From NCBI GenBank assembly GCA_011524725.1, contig WTJV01000044.1, positions 1 to 63,853 on the forward strand: a stretch of DNA of 63,853 bases, written 5' to 3'. The DNA is from Amoebophilaceae bacterium. GTDB lineage: Bacteria; Bacteroidota; Bacteroidia; Cytophagales; Amoebophilaceae. How positions within the stretch are numbered: the stretch's first letter is position 1; each line of letters opens with the position of its first letter. A model generated the notes under the pieces. That model had not been told where the DNA came from. It saw nothing but the letters and a program-made list of their open reading frames with translations, and searched no databases. Shown here in pieces: positions 1 through 8,235 of this stretch. A program made the translations under genes and the position numbers.

Positions 1-159
1 ACTTTAACACAAACCTCTACTTTTTATTGGATCTATTTTAGGGGGCAACGTCAATAAGAGAGCAAGAGAAGTTACAAAACAGTAGGCCATATGGCCTGGG
101 CCATCTTAGCTCGGGCCCTTTGTGCCTCAAACAGAGAGTCGACTCTCTGTCAGGGCCCT

Positions 160-445
160 CTACTTTTTCTTTAAAGTAAGCGCAAAAACCAGTCGCTGTG
201 GTTCCGAGTGCCAAGACCCTGGCCTCCGGCCTAGCGCATCTAAACTCGGTCCTAGGGTTCTCAAACAGTAGACGCTGCTTAACGGCCTGCGGATTTCTTA
301 ACGCGCTCCCTACCAAGGCGACAATTTATAACGGTATGTATACGTGATTCTCTTTTTGTGAGGTAGGTAAAAAGGAATGCCTGCCCGGCGAGGTGGCACC
401 ACGTACGCCTCGTTGAGTACCCAATTAGAGATGAGCTGTTAAGGC
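160..445 (-). repeat. Composite dispersed repeat, decayed copy
   Basis: Non-coding stretch before the toxin-antitoxin pair. Bases about 175-330 resemble 1448-1530 and 14285-14380: all carry versions of TCGCTGTGGTTCCGAGTGC, GGCCTCCGGCCT or CTGCGGATTTCTT...CTACCAAGGC. Bases about 355-445 resemble the minus-orientation repeat near 34910-34990 (AAAAAGGAATG, a CCCGGC run, then GTTGAGTACC against CTGAGTACTG). The order of blocks matches the copy at 34.6-35.0 kb with an internal deletion. I see no gene here; the short open frame over 38-316 is low-complexity repeat sequence and not supported as coding. Confidence 0.6.
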
Positions 446-449
446 TCGG

Positions 450-698
450 CTAGCTAGCGTGGCTATTGATATAATGCGCAACGTATTCATCTAGTAATGT
501 TCGAATCATACGTTGGTATTTGCCATGATGGGAAGATGCTTGCTGCTTAAAAAAATCTAATGTTGACTTACTCAGTGATAAAGTGACTTTCACTTGGGGT
601 TCTTTAAAGGTCAATTCTTCAGGAGATGGTAGAAAGTCAGAGACAACTTGTACTCTCCCAATAGGGCCTTCTGTATAGTTAACTGTTGTTTTTTTCAT
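450..698 (-). CDS. brnA: BrnA-like antitoxin (ribbon-helix-helix)
   Basis: Small 82-residue protein of the BrnA/CopG-like antitoxin type. In this family a C-terminal ribbon-helix-helix binds the operator and the protein neutralises the BrnT ribonuclease. Residues about 37-75 have the expected pattern: a strand VKVTLSLSK, then a helix LDFFKQQ, a glycine-containing turn, and a second helix RMIRTLLDEYV. The start is placed at the ATG at 698 because AGGAG lies about 10 bases upstream; the longer frame back to 827 overlaps the toxin gene and has no comparable ribosome site. The gene follows brnT on the same strand, the usual toxin-first order. The family call is from motif memory and gene pairing. 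Confidence 0.75.
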   Translation of the reverse strand: MKKTTVNYTEGPIGRVQVVSDFLPSPEELTFKEPQVKVTLSLSKSTLDFFKQQASSHHGKYQRMIRTLLDEYVAHYINSHAS

Positions 699-717
699 AA
701 ATCTTTGCTCCTTTTCT

Positions 718-954
718 CTAGTATCCTGCGCCAAATATTCTAATAGAATAGGATCTGTAGGTAAATCTAACTGTGACAACCCTTTCTTTAATTCTACCAA
801 AGCAAAAGTATCGGTCCTCTTGATCACTATGTTCTATGTCTTTAGCAAGGATACGATGAGGATCCGAAAAAGCATACTGTGCTAACTCAAAGGAGATTCC
901 ATGCTTTTGTATGTTTTCTTTGTTTTTTCGCTCTTCCCACTCAAAGTCACTCAT
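718..954 (-). CDS. brnT: BrnT-like toxin, truncated by an amber codon
   Basis: Protein of 78 residues with the BrnT hallmarks: FEWEERKNKENIQKHGISF at the N-terminus, then a DP turn, HSDQEDRYFCFG, and the C-terminal strand VRFTYRSYSIRIFGAGY. BrnT proteins are small RelE-fold ribonucleases that block translation and are held by BrnA. Relatives with this C-terminus usually continue after GAGY with W-R-K-G and then KIYE. Here the codon after GAGY is TAG, and the same frame continues with RKGAKIYEKNNS to a TAA at 679-681, inside brnA. The simplest reading is a TGG to TAG change that removes about 13 C-terminal residues. Whether the short form is still active is unknown. The start ATG at 954 is the only suitable one. 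Confidence 0.75.
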   Translation of the reverse strand: MSDFEWEERKNKENIQKHGISFELAQYAFSDPHRILAKDIEHSDQEDRYFCFGRIKERVVTVRFTYRSYSIRIFGAGY

Positions 955-994
955 GTAGCAATATTACAAATAAACCATATTATTAGCAATACTA

Positions 995-1143
995 ATGAGC
1001 AAACAGATTGGCCACATCTGCGTTAGCTCGTTGAAACAAAGCTCTGAAAGACAGCTAGAAGGAGTGCCCTTGGGCAAGCTATTCTTGGGCAGGGCTGCTG
1101 GTAAGGATGCACCACAGCCTGGGCTATCAGCCTTTCTAAACTA
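995..1143. other. Intergenic, no supported gene
   Basis: A 62-codon open frame crosses this stretch on the plus strand, but it runs into the inverted-repeat-like end and transposase remnant on the other strand and has no recognisable features. I treat it as chance. Confidence 0.4.
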
Positions 1144-1440
1144 TGAGATTGTTGCAAAACTATTCTTAAATCGTAGGTGTTGAGCCCTCGTGCCTGCTTA
1201 CAATCTACCTGGCTACCTTCTGTAATAATGGCTCTAAGGGGCTTCCCAGCTGCATCTACGGCTAAATGTAGTTTGGTATTGAGCCCCTTTGTGTGTTGTT
1301 CATCGCTTCATTGCCGACTTGGGTACCAGCTGCATGGGGTTGTGCTTTGATGTGGGTGACGCTTATGCCTTAACCACTCAAAATCTGATGCATTGGCTCA
1401 AGCTTCCAAAATAGACTCCCACCTACCTTCTGAGCTCAGC
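1144..1440 (-). pseudogene. IS5-family transposase remnant
   Basis: Reading the minus strand gives broken but clear transposase sequence. HIKAQPHAAGTQVGNEAMNN is followed, one frame over, by TKGLNTKLHLAVDAAGKPLR, AIITEGSQVDC and KQARGLN. This matches the catalytic-core block of IS5/IS1031-type DDE transposases (usually HQHAAGA...TKGGLNTKIHLAVDA). There is at least one frameshift (near 1294), the upstream part (WESILEA-like, 1390-1435) is interrupted by a stop, and the C-terminal third is absent. GAGATTGTTGCAAAA at 1145-1159 closely resembles the terminal repeat of the 77-bp element at 20.2 kb and probably marks the element's old end. Not functional. Confidence 0.8.
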
Positions 1441-1535
1441 CTTCCAGGCCTCAAACGGTAGGCGGCCCTTAGCGTCCTCCATCTGCGGATTTCTTCACGT
1501 GCTCTCTACCAAGGCTACCATTTCGGGCGGCAGAA
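1441..1535 (-). repeat. Dispersed repeat fragment
   Basis: CTCAAACGGTAGGCGGC and CTGCGGATTTCTT...CTACCAAGGC repeat sequence found at 258-330; the last part also resembles 34692-34725. It abuts the transposase remnant on one side and the TIR-NACHT gene on the other. Confidence 0.6.
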
Positions 1536-1620
1536 AAAATGCTCAATGATTTGCTTTGTATTGGTAAATGCGTATCTTGACTTGCAAGATATAGATCAAC
1601 GTGTTTCCCACAAAAGGCGT

Positions 1621-4600
1621 ATGATGTGTGCTGTTATTCAGTGTTCATTCACTCAGTATCGACATAATATAACCAGGGTGTTGCTGTACATCCTGCTCCT
1701 ACAAGGTTGTCGGTCGCAACTACACATGGTTCCAGGGGAAGATGCCAATGTTGCGCGAGCAGTGGATCCAGGGTCATTACAGAGCACTGGTGGAAGTCCA
1801 GCCATAGTTTCGCCTGTTGCTCCTGGCTACGCTATGGCATCTGGTGCATCTTCCGATGACCAAGAAGACGGGAAGCCGGCTGCAAAACACCAAAAGTCCG
1901 AAAGAAGTGCGTTACCTTTCCCTACTGCTGCAAGTGCTACAAATCGCCCTTACGATGTGTTTATCAGCCATGCGGGTGAGGATAAGGAGGATATTGCTAT
2001 ACCTCTGTACCAGGAACTAAGTCGTGCCGACCGTGGCATTCTTCCTTTTCTTGACGAAGAAGATCTACGAGTTGGGGATGCTATCGAGCCTAAGATACTA
2101 GAAGCGATGGACCAGTCGCTCGTAGGTATTTTTTTACTTAGTCCCGACTTTATAGCGAAGAAATGGCCGATGAAGGAGCTGGATTATTTCCTTGCACGTA
2201 AACATCAGGCGTCGTCAGTCAACGGTTATCAGCCTACCCTGATACCCGTTTTTTATAGATTGAGCGTTGACGATTGTAGCTGCGATTACAAAACGCTGAA
2301 GACAACATGGAAAAAGCACTTCTCCCAACATGGGTTTGAAGAGCGTACGGCCTGCAGCCCGGCTAACTATGTAACTGTATTGAAATCGCTAGGCCAGCTG
2401 GAAAAAACCTTAGGTATTACAAGTACAAGCAAGTCTTGTGAGCAACTGATTCGGGAGATTACCGACAAGCTCCAGCGTATTCTCCCCGAGCTTCGTGCTA
2501 CCTATAGACGCAAGACGAATGTTCACCGTACTCTTCTGGTTGACTATTACAGGGCTAGTCCTTATTTCACACGAGCTCCCTCGCTTTTGGAAGGTCGCCC
2601 CCAATGTATAGAAGTGCTAGACTACCCCCTACTCCAGCTGAATGCACTGTCAAGCACGGAAGCTTCCGATGGCCTTCCTGGTGAAGTGTCTTCCCAATCG
2701 TCTCCCCCCCGCTCTCATGGCAAGGAGGTTCAAACTATTGAGCCCAAGGACCTGTTCAAAGGCAGTAGCAGCCATTCAACACGATCTTCGTGTCCTATCA
2801 ACAAAGTGTTGGTGATCGGTAATCCCGGTACAGGCAAGACGACGTTTAGCAAACAGTTGGCTTACGGTTGGACGTCAGGGAAGTGGGGAGAGGAATTTTC
2901 AGTCGTCTATGTGCTTCCTGTTCGTCATCTGAAGAAAGGGAAATATGGTGTTCAGTCTGCCCTATCCTCGGCTATTGTCGACCTATGCTTTGGGTCTCTT
3001 CCTTATGCAGGATTATCCTATGATTCTTTGCTGAGGCAAGTATCAGAATCTCTGACAAAGTCCAGCACGTTAGTTATTCTGGATGGCTTGGATGAGCGGG
3101 CTGGTGCGTGTGAGTCGCTTATTGGTCAAGTAGAGTCAGGTAAGCATAAGTTGCTGATGCTGTCGCGCTCTTATAATGTAGCATTAGAACGCGGTATAGC
3201 TGATATCGAAGTATCGTTGATCGGCTTGGGTACGGACCAGCAGCGTCGTTTTATAAAAACCCATCTACCGCTCGATCAAGTCGACTCCCTTCTCACCCAA
3301 CTCGCCCAGCACCGCCAGATTAGGGAGATTGCGCAATTACCTGTAAACCTGAGTATCTTATGTCATCTATGGGGCGGTCAAGCAAGTCGTGCCCGTGTTT
3401 TGAAGGCAGTGCGTCAAGGTAGCCTCTCAAGCTTATATCGAGAAGTTACGCGCTATATCTGGGAGCGTTATGCGTCAAGTAAATTGAAAGAGCTGCCTGA
3501 ATACAAAGAGAAAGCGACTGATGTAGGCCTTCCAGTTAGCAATTGTGAAATCCTATTTGACACATTGGGCAAGATAGGATTGTCTGCGTTGCAATCTGGG
3601 GACGAGGTCATAGAAGACACTTTAGTTTCAGACTATGTGCCGGGCTCGTTATTCAACGCGTTGGAAGTACTTCAAGATTCAGGCTTCTTGCTCTTGAAGT
3701 GGTTGGCAGGCAGTGGTCAGTACGAATTTCCGCACCTAACCTTCCAAGAGTACTTTGCAGGGCGCTGGCTAGCGAAGGAGCTATGGTCTGCTGATGCATC
3801 AGTACGTTCGGCAGCGGAGACTTTCTTTAAGTCTGGTAAGTACACGCCTCGTTATGGGTTACTGTGCTCGTTCTTATCAGGCGAGGTAAGTAAAGATCGA
3901 GGTGAGGCTGGTTTGCGTGCGCTGCTCAACCTATCAAGGTCAGGCGAGGTAGAGACGGATTCTCTGGATCATGTAGGGTTACAATGTCGTCTGTTGAACG
4001 AGTGGCTAAGTATCAGTAAGGCGGATGAGGTCCAGGAGAAGCTACCGGGCCTAGAGCGTGACTATCACATACTTTCAGGATTTTGGGCTCAATGGGAGCA
4101 GGGCATTGATTTGCTAGAGCAATATAGAGGTAACAACCTATGCCCACTCCTAGTGCAGCTTTTAATTGATTTTAGTGCCCTAGCCCCTCATGCGGCTCCC
4201 CGCTGTCTCTCTCTGCTCTTGGCCGTGTGCGATGAAGGTAAAAACAGTCATGCTGCCAATATCTGCTTCGACACGGCGTTACAAGTGAGTCAATTGTCCC
4301 CTTTGCAGTGCTTTCCGGTCCTTTCAGCTACTATTTCCGATGAGGGAATGCCTCCCCCTATTCGCTGTGCTGCCCTATCTGCCGTTGGGTCATTGATCCA
4401 TGTAGACACTAGTCCTCATGTAGCTATCCGCTCGATACTTGCATCGGCGAGTACGGATGCTACATTAGCTGCTTCGGAGTTGGCCCGTTCGTCCCTTAGG
4501 TCTCTTGATCCTCGGCCTGATGCGCCTAAAGTTGACTTTGTTCCTTTTGATAAGTCATGGTGGAAGCGCTGCTTTGGCGTAGAGGTTGAGGATCTACCCT

Positions 4601-5178
4601 TGCCCACTGGTGTCGAAGAACGTCTAGCCATGCCTTGCCCTTTTTGTCCCGGCCGTAAGGTACGCGATACGCACCTATTGGTTCTGATTCCGGCTACGGT
4701 GAATGGCGAAGCATTTACGCTGAACAAACTAGGGGATCTAGCGAAGCGCCATTTCCGGGCCAACGCGCAAGGGTACCGTTATTACGATAAAACCGTAGCC
4801 GAGGCGTATGGTTCCGCACCTGTTCCATCTTCGTATTGGCTATTGATGACGCGAGAGATCTTACTGGGTAGTAGAGGGATGTCCTTTGATGCCCTTCGTG
4901 CGTTAGTGTCTTCCCATGCTCTTAGGACCGGTCTTCGTTATCGTATACCGGGTGTATTAGAGGTGGCTACGGCGGTGCTTACGCATTATGTGCGCACGGA
5001 AGAACGGCTGTTGGCTGATGATCCATATACCTATACCCTCTGTTCGGGGGAGATGTTTCGCGCTGACCTCTGGTTGTCGCCCGTTGTTGGGGGCTTCGGG
5101 GCTTCTGGTCTCCGTGTCTTCAACTACCGCCTCGCTGCTCTTAGTCCGAACGGCGTTGCTGGTTGCTGGAAGTTTTAG
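1621..5178 (+). CDS. TIR-NACHT STAND protein with lipoprotein-like N-terminus
   Basis: Large 1,185-residue protein. From the ATG at 1621 (AAAGG just upstream) it has a short hydrophobic segment ending LLLQGC, a plausible lipobox with Cys30, then a Ser/Pro/Ala-rich linker. A TIR domain follows (about 109-275) with YDVFISHAGED, a DEEDLRVGD loop and WPMKELDYF. The glutamate in WPMKEL (about 186) aligns with the NAD-cleaving glutamate of TIR enzymes. A NACHT ATPase comes next: Walker A GNPGTGKTT (400-408), Walker B LVILDGLDER (about 484-493), and the NACHT-type LTFQEYFAG near 705. The last 210 residues form another conserved-looking domain (PCPFCPG, VNGEAFTL, SYWLLMTREILLGSR, VVGGFGASGL, GVAGCWKF). 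TIR-NACHT proteins act in anti-phage defence or as immune-like sensors; the lipobox suggests possible export here. The longer frame from 1546 is less likely. Confidence 0.8.
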   Translation: MMCAVIQCSFTQYRHNITRVLLYILLLQGCRSQLHMVPGEDANVARAVDPGSLQSTGGSPAIVSPVAPGYAMASGASSDDQEDGKPAAKHQKSERSALPFPTAASATNRPYDVFISHAGEDKEDIAIPLYQELSRADRGILPFLDEEDLRVGDAIEPKILEAMDQSLVGIFLLSPDFIAKKWPMKELDYFLARKHQASSVNGYQPTLIPVFYRLSVDDCSCDYKTLKTTWKKHFSQHGFEERTACSPANYVTVLKSLGQLEKTLGITSTSKSCEQLIREITDKLQRILPELRATYRRKTNVHRTLLVDYYRASPYFTRAPSLLEGRPQCIEVLDYPLLQLNALSSTEASDGLPGEVSSQSSPPRSHGKEVQTIEPKDLFKGSSSHSTRSSCPINKVLVIGNPGTGKTTFSKQLAYGWTSGKWGEEFSVVYVLPVRHLKKGKYGVQSALSSAIVDLCFGSLPYAGLSYDSLLRQVSESLTKSSTLVILDGLDERAGACESLIGQVESGKHKLLMLSRSYNVALERGIADIEVSLIGLGTDQQRRFIKTHLPLDQVDSLLTQLAQHRQIREIAQLPVNLSILCHLWGGQASRARVLKAVRQGSLSSLYREVTRYIWERYASSKLKELPEYKEKATDVGLPVSNCEILFDTLGKIGLSALQSGDEVIEDTLVSDYVPGSLFNALEVLQDSGFLLLKWLAGSGQYEFPHLTFQEYFAGRWLAKELWSADASVRSAAETFFKSGKYTPRYGLLCSFLSGEVSKDRGEAGLRALLNLSRSGEVETDSLDHVGLQCRLLNEWLSISKADEVQEKLPGLERDYHILSGFWAQWEQGIDLLEQYRGNNLCPLLVQLLIDFSALAPHAAPRCLSLLLAVCDEGKNSHAANICFDTALQVSQLSPLQCFPVLSATISDEGMPPPIRCAALSAVGSLIHVDTSPHVAIRSILASASTDATLAASELARSSLRSLDPRPDAPKVDFVPFDKSWWKRCFGVEVEDLPLPTGVEERLAMPCPFCPGRKVRDTHLLVLIPATVNGEAFTLNKLGDLAKRHFRANAQGYRYYDKTVAEAYGSAPVPSSYWLLMTREILLGSRGMSFDALRALVSSHALRTGLRYRIPGVLEVATAVLTHYVRTEERLLADDPYTYTLCSGEMFRADLWLSPVVGGFGASGLRVFNYRLAALSPNGVAGCWKF

Positions 5179-5596
5179 GCCATTGGATTTTGGTTCATTG
5201 GCCTGCGTTGGCATTGGATTCTTGGGCATAGGTCTTTGGAAACTTGGGGTGTGGGCTGTAAGTTTCTGTGGCGTAGTCTATATTGGTTACTTGGTGTAGT
5301 TGCGACAGTATTGGAGCTTGGGGACTTGGGTGTGTTGGGGTTCCCGGGGCGATTAGCCCCGGGAACTCGCCGGCGCTTAAGAATTCATGTTCCGGCGTTC
5401 TTGGATAACCTTTGGCTTTAGATATTCCAATGCACGCCCTACCTAAGGCAATAATTTTCTTATACTTCGAGACTATCGAAAAGTTTACTAAAATGTGTCC
5501 TGGTTAATCCTCAATGAGCTTGAAACCACATTTATCCTAGTCTCCTTATATTTACATTTCTCATTTACCTAGTCAAGGTATCGACTCAATACAACT
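5179..5596. other. Intergenic, GT-rich, with hairpin
   Basis: About 420 bases without a supported gene. The first 160 bases are rich in TTGG/TTGGG runs on the plus strand. Short open frames here (for example 5236-5421) have repetitive, hydrophobic translations and are not believed. The rest leads into folD; I recognise no clear promoter. Confidence 0.5.
5340..5366 (+). terminator. GC-rich hairpin, possible terminator
   Basis: Perfect 11-bp inverted repeat GTTCCCGGGGC with a 5-base loop (GATTA), about 160 bases after the TIR-NACHT stop. No T tract follows, so intrinsic termination is only possible. A second weaker CGCCGG/CCGGCG pairing lies just downstream. Confidence 0.4.
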
Positions 5597-6481
5597 GTGA
5601 TTCTTCTCGACGGCAAATCCACGGCGGCCGCCATTCAGGAAAGGCTCTCACAACAAGTGCATATGCTACAGGTAAGTGGTGGAAAAGTACCCCATCTAGC
5701 GGTTATACTCATCGGCGACGATCCGGCCAGCCATACCTATGTGGCTGCCAAACTCAAAGCATGCCAAGAAGTAGGTTTCCAGTCTACGCTCATGCAGTAT
5801 GCAAATATTAGAGAGGCCGCCTTATTGCGTCATATTGAACAGGTTAATGAGGATCCAACGATCGATGGCCTCATCGTGCAGCTTCCTCTGCCTCAGCATG
5901 TCGACGTACAAGAAATCATTTACCACATAAGGCCGGAAAAAGATGTAGATGGTTTCCATCCTATGAACTACGGCTGCATGGCCCGTAACTTGCCTGCACA
6001 CGTACCCGCCACGCCGCTAGGCATCCTCGCTCTGTTGGACCACTATCAGATTGAAACTAGCGGGAAGCATTGCGTCATTGTAGGCCGAAGTCGTACCGTG
6101 GGTGCGCCTCTGAGCATTTTAATGAGCCGAAATAGCGATCCAGGTAATGCTACCGTAACACTCTGCCATAGCCACACACAACATCTGGACCAACTTACGC
6201 GTCAAGCAGACATTCTAGTGGCTGCTGTGGGACAACCCCGACTGATCACGGCTGGCATGGTCAAAGAAGGCGCAGTCGTTATTGATGTAGGCATTACGCG
6301 AGAGTCAGATACAACCCGCAAGTTGGGTTATCGCCTGCTAGGGGATGTAGACTTCGCACAGGTAGCACCGCGATGTAGTTACATCACTCCTGTGCCTGGT
6401 GGGGTAGGTCCCATGACCATTGCAGCTTTATTATCGAATACGTTGCGTGTAGCACAGAATCAAGTGTATGTTCCCAGCTAA
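5597..6481 (+). CDS. folD: Bifunctional methylenetetrahydrofolate dehydrogenase/cyclohydrolase FolD
   Basis: Full-length 294-residue FolD, a cytoplasmic enzyme interconverting 5,10-methylene-, methenyl- and 10-formyl-tetrahydrofolate. This supplies formyl groups for initiator tRNA and purines. Visible signatures: YVAAKLKACQEVG with the catalytic lysine, VQLPLPQHV, the substrate loop DVDGFHPMNYG, PATPLGI, the nucleotide-binding VIVGRSRTVGAP, and the C-terminal PGGVGPMT. The start is GTG at 5597, giving the usual N-terminus MILLDGKSTA; no ATG fits. It stands alone on the plus strand, about 130 bases before the antiporter gene. Confidence 0.95.
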   Translation: MILLDGKSTAAAIQERLSQQVHMLQVSGGKVPHLAVILIGDDPASHTYVAAKLKACQEVGFQSTLMQYANIREAALLRHIEQVNEDPTIDGLIVQLPLPQHVDVQEIIYHIRPEKDVDGFHPMNYGCMARNLPAHVPATPLGILALLDHYQIETSGKHCVIVGRSRTVGAPLSILMSRNSDPGNATVTLCHSHTQHLDQLTRQADILVAAVGQPRLITAGMVKEGAVVIDVGITRESDTTRKLGYRLLGDVDFAQVAPRCSYITPVPGGVGPMTIAALLSNTLRVAQNQVYVPS

Positions 6482-6612
6482 AGCTGTGGCATTCGGGAGT
6501 ATCGGTCACCTGCATCGCGTATCCAGTCTTGCGGGTGGGTGTCTTGGTTAAACCAGCATTTGCCTTGTCAGGTTCTGGAAATTTAATCTTAATAACCTAA
6601 ATTGGGTGCCCT

Positions 6613-8139
6613 ATGTTTTCGTATACTCGACGTCTTTTCTTAACTACATGGTGTTTGCTTTGGCTTGTCCCCAACCCGGTAGCCCAGGCAGTGCCACTAC
6701 AACAAAAAGAAGCATCCACCCAGGTCCTGCCCCTGAACATCACGAACGAGGTGACAGGATTGGACCAGACGGTCACAACCATAGCTAGTCACCACGCAGC
6801 TAACTCAACGAAGCTACCCCCCGTCTGGCTAGTTATCCCCTTTGTTGTGCTTTTGTTGATGATTGCCACTGGTCCGCTGTTGTACGAAAAATTTTGGCAT
6901 CAGCACTATCCTAAGGTTACTATTCTGCTAACCGTTTTGGTGATTACTTACTATATCGGGGCCTTACATGATTGGGAGCAGCCGCTAGAGGCTTTGGTGG
7001 ACTATATTCAGTTCATGTCCCTCATAGCCGCTTTGTTTGTGACTTCTAGCGGAATCTTGATCATGGTAAACCAGCAGTCTACGCCTATTGCCAATCTAGG
7101 TATGCTCGTGGTAGGTGCTATCGTCGCTAATCTGATTGGCACGACGGGGGCTTCTCTGCTACTTATCAGACCGTACATGCGGTTGAACCGAGGCAGAATT
7201 AAGGCTTACCATATCGTATTTTTCATTTTTATGGTCAGTAATGTAGGGGGGGCACTTATTCCCATTGGTGATCCTCCCCTTTTCTTGGGTTTTTTGAGTG
7301 GCGTTCCTTTTTTCTGGACGCTGCAGCACAGCCTACTGCCTTGGCTCGTTGCACTGCTGCTCTTAGGTATTGTTTTTTATTGCTTAGACACCCGTAATAC
7401 TGGCACCACCAAGCCAGTATCTATCGATCCAACGCAGCCTTTTATCCGTTTGGTAGGTAAGCGCAATTTTATTGGATTTGCCACCATCATAGGTGCTGTT
7501 TTCATAGATCCTCATCTCTTTGACTGGGTCCCAGCGCTTCGTTTCGGGAGTCACTCGTTTTCCTTTGTACGGGAGCTGATCCTGCTAGGGGTGACGGGGC
7601 TTTCTTACCGCTATGCGAATTCGTATGCGATGCAAGAAAATGCGTTTAGCTGGGCTCCCCTTAAGGAGGTGATCATACTCTTTATAGGCATCTTTGGTAC
7701 TATGATTCCTGCACTGCAATTAATTAGCGTTTTTGCAGGCTCTGAAATGGGATGTGCGCTAATCACACACAATGCCCTCTACTGGGGGGCGGGCATCTTC
7801 TCTTCTGTATTGGACAATGCGCCTACGTACCTCAACTTTGTCGCAGCAAGTATGGCCGCTCATGGAACCGATATCATGGCAGTAGCAGATGTAAAAGCAT
7901 TTGCTGCCGGAGATGTGTTTCCTAACGCTGTGCTACAACTCAAAGCCATTTCTGTTGCTTCGGTATTCTTTGGTGCCATGACCTATATCGGCAATGGCCC
8001 CAATTTTATGGTCAAGTCGATTGCCGAGCAGTCGGGCTTACGTATGCCCTCTTTCTTTGCTTATCTACTTCGGTTTTCGATTCCTATATTACTTCCTGTG
8101 CTCATTACCGTTTGGCTACTGTTCTTCGCTTTTGCGTAG
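6613..8139 (+). CDS. Sodium:proton antiporter, NhaD/CitMHS-like (ion transporter superfamily)
   Basis: Integral membrane protein of 508 residues starting at ATG 6613. An N-terminal signal-like segment ending near VAQA is followed by a polar stretch and then about 11-12 hydrophobic segments. The core has VSNVGGALIPIGDPPLF near residue 210-225 and SSVLDNAPTYLNF near 395-410. These are the paired re-entrant motifs typical of NhaD/ArsB/citrate-type ion transporters. I expect Na+/H+ exchange at the inner membrane; substrate identity is inferred from family resemblance. It lies directly upstream of ftsQ with only about 100 bases between and the same strand, where murC or murG would be common in free-living relatives. 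Confidence 0.8.
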   Translation: MFSYTRRLFLTTWCLLWLVPNPVAQAVPLQQKEASTQVLPLNITNEVTGLDQTVTTIASHHAANSTKLPPVWLVIPFVVLLLMIATGPLLYEKFWHQHYPKVTILLTVLVITYYIGALHDWEQPLEALVDYIQFMSLIAALFVTSSGILIMVNQQSTPIANLGMLVVGAIVANLIGTTGASLLLIRPYMRLNRGRIKAYHIVFFIFMVSNVGGALIPIGDPPLFLGFLSGVPFFWTLQHSLLPWLVALLLLGIVFYCLDTRNTGTTKPVSIDPTQPFIRLVGKRNFIGFATIIGAVFIDPHLFDWVPALRFGSHSFSFVRELILLGVTGLSYRYANSYAMQENAFSWAPLKEVIILFIGIFGTMIPALQLISVFAGSEMGCALITHNALYWGAGIFSSVLDNAPTYLNFVAASMAAHGTDIMAVADVKAFAAGDVFPNAVLQLKAISVASVFFGAMTYIGNGPNFMVKSIAEQSGLRMPSFFAYLLRFSIPILLPVLITVWLLFFAFA

Positions 8140-8235
8140 TCTTATTGCCTTTTGCCTTTGAGCTTGCGTGCGTTCGCCCCTATGGCTGTACCTTTGTGTA
8201 GGCGCATGCTCAACTACTTTATTTGCCTTTCAGCC

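Noticed and set aside
38-316. A 92-codon minus-strand open frame at the window start
   Set aside because: It lies in dispersed repeat sequence, and the related copies do not keep the frame.
4416-4763. Open frames antisense to the TIR-NACHT gene
   Set aside because: The sense frame carries a continuous domain structure; the antisense translations are Arg/Ser-rich with no motif.
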